From Candidatus Latescibacterota bacterium (GTDB lineage: Bacteria; Latescibacterota; UBA2968; GCA-2709665): 64,000 nucleotides of DNA. The notes below the pieces were generated by a model. It did no database searches, was not told the DNA's origin, and was given only the letters and a program-made list of their open reading frames with translations. The stretch spans positions 656-64,655 of the forward strand of contig JAGWBX010000012.1 of assembly GCA_021295655.1 (NCBI GenBank). Direction: 5' to 3'. Shown here one piece after another: positions 37,692-47,414 of the stretch (positions are counted from its first letter, which is position 1; each line of letters starts with the position of its first letter). Made by a program: the position numbers and the translations under genes.

Positions 37692-39995
37692 ATGGCCACG
37701 AAGACTGAAGACTATCTTGGCATCGAGAGCTACAATGTAGTGGGAACCCGGCCGATTCGCCACGATGGCACGGATAAGGTGACGGGCCGAGCGAAATACG
37801 GAGCGGATACCCACACGTCGGGTGTGTTGATTGGAAAAACACTCCGCAGCCCGCATGCCCACGCCCGTATTCTATCCGTTGATACGAGTGCGGCCGAAGC
37901 CCTTCCCGGCGTAAGGGCCGTGATGACGGGCGCCGACCTCGCGCAACACTACGAAGACAAGGTGGCCGCCATCGGTGAGGAGTCCGTAAACCTGCCCGAT
38001 CTCATCAAGAACGTGCTGGCTTCGGATAAAGTGCTTTACGAGGGGCACGCGGTGGCTGCTGTCGCGGCGACGTCGGCCCATATCGCCGAAGAGGCGCTGG
38101 ATCTGATTCGTGTGGACTACGAGGTTCTGGAGCCCGTACTCGACGTCCGTCCCGCCATGGAAGACGGCGCGCCCATCCTGCACGAAGCCATGAGAATGAG
38201 ATCACTGGGTCAGACGACGGACAAACCGGGAAATATCGCCAGTCATTTCCAGCATTCTCTTGGCGACGTCGACCGGGGATTCGCCGATGCCGACGTCGTG
38301 GTTGAACGGGAGTTCAGCACCCAGACGGTACATCAGGGTTACATAGAACCCCATAACGCAACGGCGTATTGGAATCTGGACGACCAGATCACCATCTGGA
38401 CGAGCACGCAGGGGCCGTTCGAGGTACGAGACCAGGTCGCGGTTGTCCTGGGAGTGCCCGCCTCCAGGGTCCGCGTGGTGCCGGCGGAGATCGGCGGCGG
38501 GTTCGGCGGCAAGTTCCGTGTCTACGAGGAACCGACAGCCGCTGTGATGTCCAGGATGACGGGCAAACCCGTAAAGATGGTGATGAGCCGGACGGAAGTC
38601 CTGAAGGCGACGGGCCCCACGCCAGGTTCCTACATGAAGGTGAAGATGGGCGCAACGAACGACGGCAGACTGGTCGCCGCACAGGCGTATCTCGCCTACG
38701 AAGCCGGGGCCTATCCCGGATCCCCCGTGGGCGCGGGCGCTGGCTGTATCTTTTCTCCGTATGACATTCCCAACGTCGTCATCGACGGGTACGACGTGGT
38801 CGTGAACAAGCCACAGACCTCCGCGTACCGCGCGCCTGGGGCCACCAATGGGGCATTCGCGGCCGAAACCGTGATCGACGAGATCTGCGAAATGCTCCAC
38901 ACCGACCCGCTCGAGTTTCGTCTGAAGAACTCCGCCAGGGAAGGCAGCCGGCGGGCCGATGGCCCGGTGTTTCCACGGATCGGCCACGACGAATGCGTGA
39001 AAGCGGCGATGGCGTCGGACCATTACCAATCCGGACTCGACGGACCCAATCGGGGTCGTGGTGTGGCTTCGGGGTTCTGGTTCAACGGCGCAGGCACCTC
39101 CACCGTGATGGTCAGCGTGAACGCCGACGGCACGGTCGGCCTGGTCGAAGGTTCTCCCGATATCGGGGGTACGCGGACGTCCATTGCAATGCAGGTTGCC
39201 GAGGTGCTGGGTATCCCGGCAGCGCAGGTAAAACCCATGGTGGTGGACACCGATGCCATTGGACAGACAGACGGCACCGGCGGCAGCCGGGTGACGTTTG
39301 CCACGGGCTGGGCGGGTTACGAAGCCGCGGTCGACGCAAAACGCCAGATGGAAGCCCGGGCGGCGAGATTGTGGGAGATTTCAGAGGATGACGTGGTATT
39401 CGAAGGCGGGGTGTTCAAATCCAGGTCGGCCCCTGAGAAATCGATCACGTTTACCGAACTGGCGGGTAAGCTGGGTGCCACGGGCGGTCCCGTGGTCGGT
39501 CGGGCGGCGGTGGCGGGAAAAGCGGCGGGGCCGGCGTACGCCGTCATGGTCGTGGACGTGGAGGTCGATCCCGAAACCGGAAAGGTGGACATTCTCAGGG
39601 TCACCATCGTACAGGATGCGGGTAAAGCCATACATCCATCGTACGTGGAAGGACAGATGCAGGGCGGCGTGGCACAGGGTATCGGATGGGCATTGAACGA
39701 AGAATACTTCTACAATAAAAAGGGTGACCTGGTTAACGCCAGCCTTCTGGACTACCGGATGCCAACCTGTCTTGATCTGCCGATGATCGAGACGATCATC
39801 GTGGAAGTGCCCAATCCGGGCCACCCGTACGGTGTCCGGGGTGTAGGCGAAGTGCCGATTGTTCCGCCCCCCGCCGCCGTGGCGAATGCGATCTACGATG
39901 CCGTGGGCGTGCGTTTGCGCGACCTGCCCATGTCCCCTGGCCGCGTTCTGGAGACACTTATCAGGAACAGTCGCGGAGGCAACGGAAGAGGGTGA
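37692..39995 (+). CDS. Molybdenum hydroxylase large (molybdopterin-binding) subunit, paralogue 2
   Basis: Colinear with paralogue 1: YGADTHTSGVLIGKTLRSPHAHARI; EIGGGFGGKFRVYEEP; AYRAPGATNGAFAAE; RGVGEVPIVPPPAAVANAI. Confidence 0.94.
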   Translation: MATKTEDYLGIESYNVVGTRPIRHDGTDKVTGRAKYGADTHTSGVLIGKTLRSPHAHARILSVDTSAAEALPGVRAVMTGADLAQHYEDKVAAIGEESVNLPDLIKNVLASDKVLYEGHAVAAVAATSAHIAEEALDLIRVDYEVLEPVLDVRPAMEDGAPILHEAMRMRSLGQTTDKPGNIASHFQHSLGDVDRGFADADVVVEREFSTQTVHQGYIEPHNATAYWNLDDQITIWTSTQGPFEVRDQVAVVLGVPASRVRVVPAEIGGGFGGKFRVYEEPTAAVMSRMTGKPVKMVMSRTEVLKATGPTPGSYMKVKMGATNDGRLVAAQAYLAYEAGAYPGSPVGAGAGCIFSPYDIPNVVIDGYDVVVNKPQTSAYRAPGATNGAFAAETVIDEICEMLHTDPLEFRLKNSAREGSRRADGPVFPRIGHDECVKAAMASDHYQSGLDGPNRGRGVASGFWFNGAGTSTVMVSVNADGTVGLVEGSPDIGGTRTSIAMQVAEVLGIPAAQVKPMVVDTDAIGQTDGTGGSRVTFATGWAGYEAAVDAKRQMEARAARLWEISEDDVVFEGGVFKSRSAPEKSITFTELAGKLGATGGPVVGRAAVAGKAAGPAYAVMVVDVEVDPETGKVDILRVTIVQDAGKAIHPSYVEGQMQGGVAQGIGWALNEEYFYNKKGDLVNASLLDYRMPTCLDLPMIETIIVEVPNPGHPYGVRGVGEVPIVPPPAAVANAIYDAVGVRLRDLPMSPGRVLETLIRNSRGGNGRG

Positions 39996-39998
39996 GCC

Positions 39999-40265
39999 AT
40001 GCCAGAGGTCTGGATACCGTCCCTTCTGCGTAGTCTCTCCGACGGTCAGGAGCAGGTTCAGGTTCCCGGTGAGACCATACGGGAGGTTATTGAGAACCTT
40101 GAGGCGCGGTTTCCGGGAATCAAGGAGCGAGTCTGCGAAGATGGCCGTATGAGGCCCGGTCTGGCGGTTGCCATCGACGGTGTGGTCGGCAGTGACGGAA
40201 TGCGTCAGAGGGTAGCAGAGGAGAGCGAGGTTCACTTTGTTACCGCCATCAGTGGCGGCCTTTAA
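39999..40265 (+). CDS. MoaD/ThiS family sulfur-carrier-like protein with C-terminus SGGL
   Basis: MPEVWIPSLLRSLSDGQEQVQVPGETIREVIENLEARFPGIKERVCEDGRMRPGLAVAIDGVV...EVHFVTAISGGL. Confidence 0.85.
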   Translation: MPEVWIPSLLRSLSDGQEQVQVPGETIREVIENLEARFPGIKERVCEDGRMRPGLAVAIDGVVGSDGMRQRVAEESEVHFVTAISGGL

Positions 40266-40364
40266 CTGTAGACGGTCAAGCTTCTGTCGGCCAGTGGTTT
40301 ACGTCTCTCCGCTGGCTGTTTCTTTTTTATTACACAAGTGTCATGCCGCATCCAGGCAGTGAGT

Positions 40365-41456
40365 ATGGCCCTCAATATCGGCATTATCGGCCTGCCAAAC
40401 GTGGGCAAGTCGACCCTGTTTAATGCGTTAACCAGGGCCGGCATTGAAGCATCGAACTATCCCTTTTGTACCGTTGAACCCAATGTCGGTGTCGTGGAGG
40501 TGCCCGATGACCGCCTGAAGCGGTTGAATGAACGTCTCGAACCCGAGGCCTGCATTCCCGCGTTCGTTCACTTTGTGGACATTGCCGGCCTGGTTCGGGG
40601 AGCCAGCCGCGGCGAGGGCCTCGGCAACCGGTTTCTGGCACGGATTCGCGAGGTCGACGCGCTGGTTCATCTGGTTCGCTGTTACGAAAGCGAAAATGTG
40701 CCGCACGTGGACGGCGGGGTGGATCCCATGCGGGACGTCGAAACCGTCGAGACCGAACTGAAATTGGCCGATCTCGAATCCGCGGAAGGAGTCGCCCGCC
40801 GACTCGAAAAAATCCTGCGTTCGCATCCGCGCGCCCCGGAACGCCGTGCATACGACGCGCTTGGATTGGCCATCGAAGGCCTGGGGCGGGGTGTGGCCGT
40901 AAAAGAACAGGATCTGACGGAAGCGCAGTCGGAAGCTCTCGTACCCTTCAGCTTCCTTACCGCCAAACCCGTGCTGTACGTTTCGAACGTTTCGGAAACT
41001 GATCTACCTGACGGGGGCGAAGCCACGGCCCGGCTGCGGGTCCTGCTCGGCGGCGACAACGTACTGCCGCTTGCGGCGCAAATCGAGGCGGAACTTGGTG
41101 AATTGCCGCCGGCCGACAAAAAGCTTTTTGTCGCGGACCTGGGGTTGGACCAGCCGGGCGTGGACCGGCTGATTCGCGCGGGGTACGCCCTGCTCGGTCT
41201 GATTACCTTCTACACCACGGCAAACGATAAGCTGCAGGCATGGGAAGTTCGTGAAGGCACTCGGGCTGCGGCGGCGGCCGGCAGGATTCACTCGGACATG
41301 GAGCGCGGGTTCATCAAGGCGGAAGTTGCCGCCTATAAGGACGTTCTGGCTGCCGGCAGCATCGCCGGATTGCGCGAAACCGGTAGCGTGCGCGCGGAAG
41401 GGGGGCAATACCAGGTCCAGGACGGAGACGTTATTCGATTTCTCTTCAATGAATGA
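40365..41456 (+). CDS. ychF: Redox-regulated ATPase YchF
   Basis: MALNIGIIGLPNVGKSTLFNALTRAGIEASNYPFCTVEPNVGVV; GLITFYTTANDKLQAWEVREGTRAAAAAGRIHSDMERGFIKAEV. Confidence 0.96.
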   Translation: MALNIGIIGLPNVGKSTLFNALTRAGIEASNYPFCTVEPNVGVVEVPDDRLKRLNERLEPEACIPAFVHFVDIAGLVRGASRGEGLGNRFLARIREVDALVHLVRCYESENVPHVDGGVDPMRDVETVETELKLADLESAEGVARRLEKILRSHPRAPERRAYDALGLAIEGLGRGVAVKEQDLTEAQSEALVPFSFLTAKPVLYVSNVSETDLPDGGEATARLRVLLGGDNVLPLAAQIEAELGELPPADKKLFVADLGLDQPGVDRLIRAGYALLGLITFYTTANDKLQAWEVREGTRAAAAAGRIHSDMERGFIKAEVAAYKDVLAAGSIAGLRETGSVRAEGGQYQVQDGDVIRFLFNE

Positions 41457-41533
41457 TCGTACGATGGTGGGCTGAGTACCGCACCGAGGGGCCGCGCCGA
41501 CCACCGTATTCTCACAGAGCAAGGGGGAACCCG

Positions 41534-42076
41534 ATGAGCAATTGTGTACGGCTGAAAGTCGGCGTGAGTCCGGCAGACGCACTCGGCTTGCGAGGTCTCG
41601 GCGTCAAGCTTGGCGTGGACCTCACGCGTCAGGAGTCCGCAGAATATCTCGGGTACGAGTTCGACTCCGCGAGGCTGACGCTCGGCGGACACGTCGATTT
41701 CGGATCCATTTTCATTCCCCGTCTCCATCTGGTTCCGGGCGTGGATCTGGTGATTCAGGACAATCTGAAGATATACTCCCTGAACGGCGAGGCCCAGTTC
41801 ATTTTCGGCGAGGGCAGTACCTACGGATACGTGGGCGGCGGAATCGGCGTGCACCTCACCCGGTTCGACATTATAGAAACAGGCGGGCAGGGAAACGCGA
41901 TCAACGTGACTGTTCCGGACGACACGAAGGTAACCCTGAATATTCCGGTCGGGTTCCGAAAACGGGTTGGACCGGGTGTTCTGTGGTTCGGTGAACTCAA
42001 GATGATCATCGCCGACCAGGAGGAGGACTCCTCGTTGAGGTTAAGTCTGGGCCTGGCCTTCGGCGCGTCGGACTGA
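41534..42076 (+). CDS. Hypothetical beta-barrel-like protein
   Basis: Alternating beta pattern (YGYVGGGIGVHLTRFDI, LNIPVGFRKRV, LRLSLGLAFGASD); no clear signal peptide from the ATG used. Confidence 0.45.
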   Translation: MSNCVRLKVGVSPADALGLRGLGVKLGVDLTRQESAEYLGYEFDSARLTLGGHVDFGSIFIPRLHLVPGVDLVIQDNLKIYSLNGEAQFIFGEGSTYGYVGGGIGVHLTRFDIIETGGQGNAINVTVPDDTKVTLNIPVGFRKRVGPGVLWFGELKMIIADQEEDSSLRLSLGLAFGASD

Positions 42077-42194
42077 GGACCGGTCTTGGGGGCAGACACC
42101 GGCTTCTGAGGGTGAATTTGCATATCGCCGCAGATAGATGCCGAAGCGGCCGGACCCTTTGGTGTCGGTGTAATTGGAAAATAAAGGAGATGCC

Positions 42195-42770
42195 ATGGCG
42201 GAAGATAAGATCGAGCGGATCGGGTACCATATCTCGGAAATCATGAAAGTGCTCAATCTGGATATGAAGGATCCGAACCTGAGGGACACGCCGCGGCGGT
42301 TCGCCCGGATGTATCTCGAGATATTCAAAGGGCTCGACGAAGACAACGAACCCGAGGTCAGGATGTTTCCCAATGAAGACGGGTTCGACAATATGGTGGC
42401 CATGACAGATATTTCGTTCTATTCGATGTGCGCACACCATCTGTTGCCCTTCTGGGGCAGAGTGCACGTGGGCTATATTCCAACAACGCAGATCGTGGGT
42501 TTGAGTAAATTGGTGCGGATCGTGGAGTATTACGCCCGACGGCCCCAGATTCAGGAGCGGATGACCCACCAGACCGTGGAATTTCTCGAACGCGAACTTG
42601 CACCCAAAGGATCAATCGTGGTGGTCGAAGCCCGCCACCTGTGTATGGAGATGCGGGGCGTGGAAAAACCGGGTGCGTGGGCGACGACGTCCGCCGTCCG
42701 GGGGGCTTTCAAGGACCGCACAACGCGTGAGGAATTTCTCGAATTGTTGCAGCGGCAGCGGGAGGGTTGA
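42195..42770 (+). CDS. folE: GTP cyclohydrolase I
   Basis: LRDTPRRFARMYLEIFKGL; FYSMCAHHLLPFWGRVHVGYIP; LSKLVRIVEYYARRPQIQERMT; ARHLCMEMRGV. Confidence 0.95.
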   Translation: MAEDKIERIGYHISEIMKVLNLDMKDPNLRDTPRRFARMYLEIFKGLDEDNEPEVRMFPNEDGFDNMVAMTDISFYSMCAHHLLPFWGRVHVGYIPTTQIVGLSKLVRIVEYYARRPQIQERMTHQTVEFLERELAPKGSIVVVEARHLCMEMRGVEKPGAWATTSAVRGAFKDRTTREEFLELLQRQREG

Positions 42771-42820
42771 GGAAGGGCCGGCCAGATTGCCGGCCGGCGG
42801 CTGCAGCGTCGGAGGGCGGG

Positions 42821-43267
42821 TCATCCCTTGGTGCGATGATCGTACATGTCCGCCGTATGCAGGTCGAATGGCTGATGTACCGGGTTCTTTCGGGCGCCGC
42901 GGAAGGCCGTCTTGCAACTGTAGCAGATCGTGATTTCCGGCAGACTCAGGTACAGTACGAGGTCGATTATCGCGGCGGCGCCCAGGCAGGCATAGAAGTA
43001 AACGGGGCGATCCAGCCCAACGAAAACCAGGCCGATCAGGGCGAATATTACGGCAATGCCCAGACCGATTTTTCCATTGAAATCTGTCTGAACGTAGAAA
43101 TCGGTATTTCCACATCGGGGGCACACGTCGACCTGGTTATTGTGCAGGATTCCTTTCGAGACGGCCATTGGAAGATCCTGGCCGCAGGCCTGACAGGTCG
43201 TATCGGTCTGAGAGGCCCGGACGTGATTGACGGCCTGACACGCGTCGCAGCGAAAACTGATTACCAT
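42821..43267 (-). CDS. Zinc-ribbon membrane protein of unknown function
   Basis: CDAC, CQAC, CPRC and CYSC motifs flanking two TM segments. Confidence 0.6.
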   Translation of the reverse strand: MVISFRCDACQAVNHVRASQTDTTCQACGQDLPMAVSKGILHNNQVDVCPRCGNTDFYVQTDFNGKIGLGIAVIFALIGLVFVGLDRPVYFYACLGAAAIIDLVLYLSLPEITICYSCKTAFRGARKNPVHQPFDLHTADMYDHRTKG

Positions 43268-43271
43268 GGTG

Positions 43272-44090
43272 TTAAACCGGTATCCTGTTTATATAAAGGA
43301 TATAGGCGGAAACGCATTCGCCGATCAGAACAAATACCGTGGCGACGTATAGCAGGCCCGTGGCGGACTGAGTCGAGTGAATCTTGACGGTTTGCCAGAC
43401 CATAAAGCCCACGATGAGGGGTCCGATAAGCCCGAAGAGCACGCGTATCCACAGAAAAAGACCGCCCAGACCCCAAAAAGATCGGAGCGTCTCCCGAAGC
43501 TGCACGTCCCCGTCTGCCCAGAAAACGTATATCGTGAGTGCGGTCAGCATCGCTTTGGCCAGTGTGGCGCCAAGCATCAGTTGCGTGAGGACGCGCAATG
43601 GCCGGATGTGAAGCGTGGGCACCACGAGGTACCAATGGCCCAGGATCATCGCGAAGATGACGCTGCCGAGGAAGCACGCGGAGATCAGGTAACTGGCGGC
43701 GGTTAACGCACCGGCCGCAAAGGGGGTACACGCTTCGCACGCGAAAAATCCGTCCGACGCCAGGCCGGCCGCTCCGGCCGCACCCGCGGCGGCAAGCAGC
43801 GGTTTCTGAAGTTTTATCCGTTCCGCGACGACTGCCAGCAGATAAACAACAGCGATCAGGGCGCAGACCGCCAACAGCCCGCGAGGCAGGGGCGCATCCG
43901 CCGGGCCATTCCCCGGAGGCGTCAGGATTGGAAAAGGCCCCGCCCACAGGGCCAGGAGGAGAAACACCAGACAGGCGAGTGCGCAGAACCGGAAAAAGCG
44001 TTTACCCGCCTCATGTGGAACAGCCAGCATCGATAGCAGCCCGCCAACGGCGAGCCTGCTGAAAACGAGGTAGACAAGTGTACTGTACAT
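43272..44090 (-). CDS. Multi-pass integral membrane protein of unknown function
   Basis: About 8-9 hydrophobic segments (MYSTLVYLVFSRLAVGGLLSML...FMVWQTVKIHSTQSATGLLYVATVFVLIGECVSAYIL); stops 4 nt before the 42821 gene. Confidence 0.65.
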   Translation of the reverse strand: MYSTLVYLVFSRLAVGGLLSMLAVPHEAGKRFFRFCALACLVFLLLALWAGPFPILTPPGNGPADAPLPRGLLAVCALIAVVYLLAVVAERIKLQKPLLAAAGAAGAAGLASDGFFACEACTPFAAGALTAASYLISACFLGSVIFAMILGHWYLVVPTLHIRPLRVLTQLMLGATLAKAMLTALTIYVFWADGDVQLRETLRSFWGLGGLFLWIRVLFGLIGPLIVGFMVWQTVKIHSTQSATGLLYVATVFVLIGECVSAYILYINRIPV

Positions 44091-44232
44091 AGGGTCGCGG
44101 CACCGCTGGGGAGGTTTCCTGTTCAGGCTTCAATGGCAGCCTGTGTCAAATATATCGGAAAAGGATAGCGTTGGAAAACGAAAAACGGAAGACGGCAGAC
44201 CGAAGGGGCTTTCGGATGGGACCGGTAACAGG

Positions 44233-45189
44233 ATGACCGGGAATTGGCATCGCATTACTGAATCCGCGCCATGGCCACCCAGAGATTCGCCCGGGGCAGC
44301 GGTTTTCAAGGACCACATCTGGCTGTTCGGTGGCTGGCAGATGCTTGGCCCTGAGAACTTCCCCCGTCTCAACGACGTATGGCGGTCTTCAGACGGCAGG
44401 ACGTGGGAATGCCTGTCGCGGCAGGCGCCATGGCCCGTCCGGAATCTTGCGGGCTGCGTTATCCAAGGTGACCGGATCTGGTTGATGGGCGGATTCGACG
44501 GCGTCCATACGCTCGGCGACGTCTGGTGTTCAGATGACGGTCGGCATTGGGATTGCGTGACGCAACGCGCCCCATGGGGTTGTCGAGGCGCCTTCGGCAG
44601 CCTGGTTTACGATAAGCGGATCTGGATTTTCGGCGGCCTCAATTGGGAGCGGAAGGCGCATTACGGGGACGTCTGGTGCTCAGCCGACGGACAGCGGTGG
44701 GATCTGGTGGAAAAGCACTCGCCATGGGCGCCGAGGGCGATGTTCCCCGCCATCGCATACAGAGACAGGATCTGGATTCTGGGAGGGGGAAACTACCACG
44801 ATCGTCGGGTCAATTACAACGACGTCTGGTGCTCGCGGGACGGGCTGACGTGGGAGCGGGAGGCCGCCGATGCCGGATGGGGCCCCCGCCGGTTCCACAG
44901 TTCCTTTGTCTTTGACGGCAGGATGTGGATTGCCGGTGGCGCCATCGAGCCGTCCATCAATATGAACGACGTATGGTGTTCCGGCGACGGCCGGACGTGG
45001 CGGCAATCCCACCGCTGCGCGCCCTGGGGGGTGCGTCACGCGTTTCCCTGCCTGGATTTCCAACGGCGAATCTGGCTGCTCGGGGGGTACAGCGGGTCGA
45101 TCGCGGGCAGCGTTGTCTACAACGACGTCTGGACCCTTGAAACAGCCGAATCGACCGGTGGGGCCACAGCCGGCCTGAAGGACCCATGA
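44233..45189 (+). CDS. Kelch-type beta-propeller protein
   Basis: Repeats of APWxxR...RIWxxGG...NDVWCSxDGRTWE across the protein. Confidence 0.8.
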   Translation: MTGNWHRITESAPWPPRDSPGAAVFKDHIWLFGGWQMLGPENFPRLNDVWRSSDGRTWECLSRQAPWPVRNLAGCVIQGDRIWLMGGFDGVHTLGDVWCSDDGRHWDCVTQRAPWGCRGAFGSLVYDKRIWIFGGLNWERKAHYGDVWCSADGQRWDLVEKHSPWAPRAMFPAIAYRDRIWILGGGNYHDRRVNYNDVWCSRDGLTWEREAADAGWGPRRFHSSFVFDGRMWIAGGAIEPSINMNDVWCSGDGRTWRQSHRCAPWGVRHAFPCLDFQRRIWLLGGYSGSIAGSVVYNDVWTLETAESTGGATAGLKDP

Positions 45190-45466
45190 GGCTTTCTCAC
45201 GTGGCTTGCGCCAGATCGGAATCGAATGCCGCATCCGAGGCGGCCTTGCCCTGGCGGGGATATTCCGGCGTCTCCGTTTTCGGTGTCGGCGAGTGGTTGT
45301 CAGCGGCCGACGTCCCGTCCGGAATACGGTCTGGTGCGCGCCGCGGATGCTAACGGCAATGCTCTAAGATAGACCGGAATCTGCTGGACAACGGCAGATT
45401 ATAACGTATATTCTACGGTGTGTATACTTGCATGCAGTATAGTACCCGGAGATAAGGTCGCAATCA

Positions 45467-46489
45467 ATGTCAAAAGGGGAACTTGAAGCCACGGCTCGCG
45501 CACTCGTTCCGGCGGGAAGAGGTATCCTGGCGGCGGACGAGAGTTTGGGAACGATTACAAAGCGATTTGCGGACATCGGCCTGGAGCCCACGGACGAATC
45601 CCGAAGGGCCTATCGCGAAACGTTGTTCACGACCCCGGATCTGTCGGACTTCATCAGCGGCGTCATTCTGTACGAAGAGACGTTGAACACGGCCGCGAAT
45701 GGCGGTGTGCCGTTTCCGAGGTTGTTGGCGGATCGGGGCATGATCCCCGGAATCAAGGCGGACACCGGTTTGGTCTCCCTGGCCGGCTTTCCGGGCGAAC
45801 AGGTAACCGAGGGTCTGGACGGACTTCGGGACCGTCTGGAAGCGTATCACGAGCGAGGCGCCAGGTTCGCGAAATGGCGGGCCGCCATTGCTATTGGCAA
45901 CGGGTTTCCAACGCAGGCTTGCATCCATGCCAATGCCCACGCGCTTGCCCGTTACGCCGCCTGTTGCCAGGAAGTGGGGCTGGTGCCAATCGTAGAACCG
46001 GAGGTGTTGATGGATGGCGTTCATACCATCGAACGCTGCGAGGAAGTCACAGAGTGGGTCTTGCGTAGCGTGTTTTCGGAATTGGGAGAACACCGGATCT
46101 TTCTGGAAGGCACGTTGCTGAAAGCCAGTATGGTCCTGTCCGGTGCCGATTGCCCGGCGCAGGCAGGCGTACAGGAAGTTGCTGAAGCGACCGTGCGGTG
46201 CCTTCGGCGTACGGTTCCCGCCTCAATTCCAGGTGTGGTTTTTCTTTCCGGGGGACAGAGCCCGGAACTTTCCACGCTGCACCTGAACGCCATGAATCGG
46301 ATTGGCGGATTCCCCTGGGAACTCAGCTTTTCGTACGGCAGGGCGTTACAGGACCCCGCCCGCGCCGTCTGGAATGGACAGGCCGCCAACGTGGCGGCGG
46401 CACAGGAAGTTTTCTATCGCAGGGCAAGCTGCAACAGCGCCGCACGCGATGGCAGATATGTTCCGGAGATGGAGGATGTTGCCGCCTGA
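45467..46489 (+). CDS. Class I fructose-bisphosphate aldolase
   Basis: PAGRGILAADESLGTITKRF; GVILYEETL; GIKADTGLVSL; KWRAAIAIG; VPIVEPEVLMDG; LLKASMVLSG; PGVVFLSGGQS. Confidence 0.96.
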   Translation: MSKGELEATARALVPAGRGILAADESLGTITKRFADIGLEPTDESRRAYRETLFTTPDLSDFISGVILYEETLNTAANGGVPFPRLLADRGMIPGIKADTGLVSLAGFPGEQVTEGLDGLRDRLEAYHERGARFAKWRAAIAIGNGFPTQACIHANAHALARYAACCQEVGLVPIVEPEVLMDGVHTIERCEEVTEWVLRSVFSELGEHRIFLEGTLLKASMVLSGADCPAQAGVQEVAEATVRCLRRTVPASIPGVVFLSGGQSPELSTLHLNAMNRIGGFPWELSFSYGRALQDPARAVWNGQAANVAAAQEVFYRRASCNSAARDGRYVPEMEDVAA

Positions 46490-46571
46490 TTCTCTCCAGG
46501 TATCCGCCCACCGATCCCGTTACAGCAGCAGGCGCGCTGTTTCGGGATTTTTTTGACGGCATCAGATCGCC

Positions 46572-47414
46572 ATGAATCTTCCACGTCGTATCTATCGGGG
46601 TATCTGCAGGGCCCGGGGGGCAGTCGATGGTGGATTCTCACCGCTGAGATTCAGGAAACTGCTGTATCCGGCCGCCGGTGCGGTGGTGGCGTCAATGGCG
46701 GTCGGGTTTTTCGCGTACCTGGAATATCGGACAAACTGCATTGCGGAATGGGTGGGCGAGGCGCTGGACCGGAACAACGCACGGCGCGCCACTTCGGGCG
46801 CTTTTTGGAAGCGGCTGGACACGTGGGCCCAGGTACGGGATTCATTACAGACGGTGGAAACACCCGTGGTGGGCGTCCTGCCCGATGCCTTGGCCGATGC
46901 GCGCTTCGACGCGGACCGCGTGCCGGAGTCCGGTATGCCTACCTTAATCACGGTTTGGCGCTCGCAACGCTCACGGGACAACGGGAGGGAAACCCGTGAG
47001 TTGTTAAAGAGCGTTGAAGCGTTCAATCTGGGTCTGTCCCTCCTGAAGTTGGCAGTTTTTCCGGACGTGCGTTTCCGGGACCGGATACGGAGCCGTGTCG
47101 ATGCCTTGTACCGGCACGCGGGAGACACGGAACGGCGTGGCGAAGCAGACACCGTGGTCGTCGCGGATTCGGTCCGGGCGGACGTGCGCGAGCGGCTGGA
47201 AAGGGTTTTCGTCGAACAGTTCCGGTCCGATGAGCGGAATCGTCTGATGAAAGAATTCCGGTCGGGTCGTGTGAGCCAGATACTGATTCAGAGCGGGCTC
47301 GGTACCTACCATGGAGAGTTGGTTTACGTCGATCCCGAGCGTGCCCCCGTCAGATTCGACGTGGAGCCCGGGGAAATGGACGTACTTTTCGGCGGTTCGG
47401 GAGGTCTCCCCTGA
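46572..47414 (+). CDS. Single-TM protein of unknown function, coupled to PBP1A
   Basis: N-terminal TM (LYPAAGAVVASMAVGFFAYL), no recognised family; TGATG overlap with downstream PBP gene. Confidence 0.65.
   Translation: MNLPRRIYRGICRARGAVDGGFSPLRFRKLLYPAAGAVVASMAVGFFAYLEYRTNCIAEWVGEALDRNNARRATSGAFWKRLDTWAQVRDSLQTVETPVVGVLPDALADARFDADRVPESGMPTLITVWRSQRSRDNGRETRELLKSVEAFNLGLSLLKLAVFPDVRFRDRIRSRVDALYRHAGDTERRGEADTVVVADSVRADVRERLERVFVEQFRSDERNRLMKEFRSGRVSQILIQSGLGTYHGELVYVDPERAPVRFDVEPGEMDVLFGGSGGLP

Noticed and set aside
33942-39995. Aerobic CO dehydrogenase (CoxMSL)
   Set aside because: Gene order resembles cox, but both large subunits have AYRAPGA rather than AYRCSFR (form I); substrate left unassigned.
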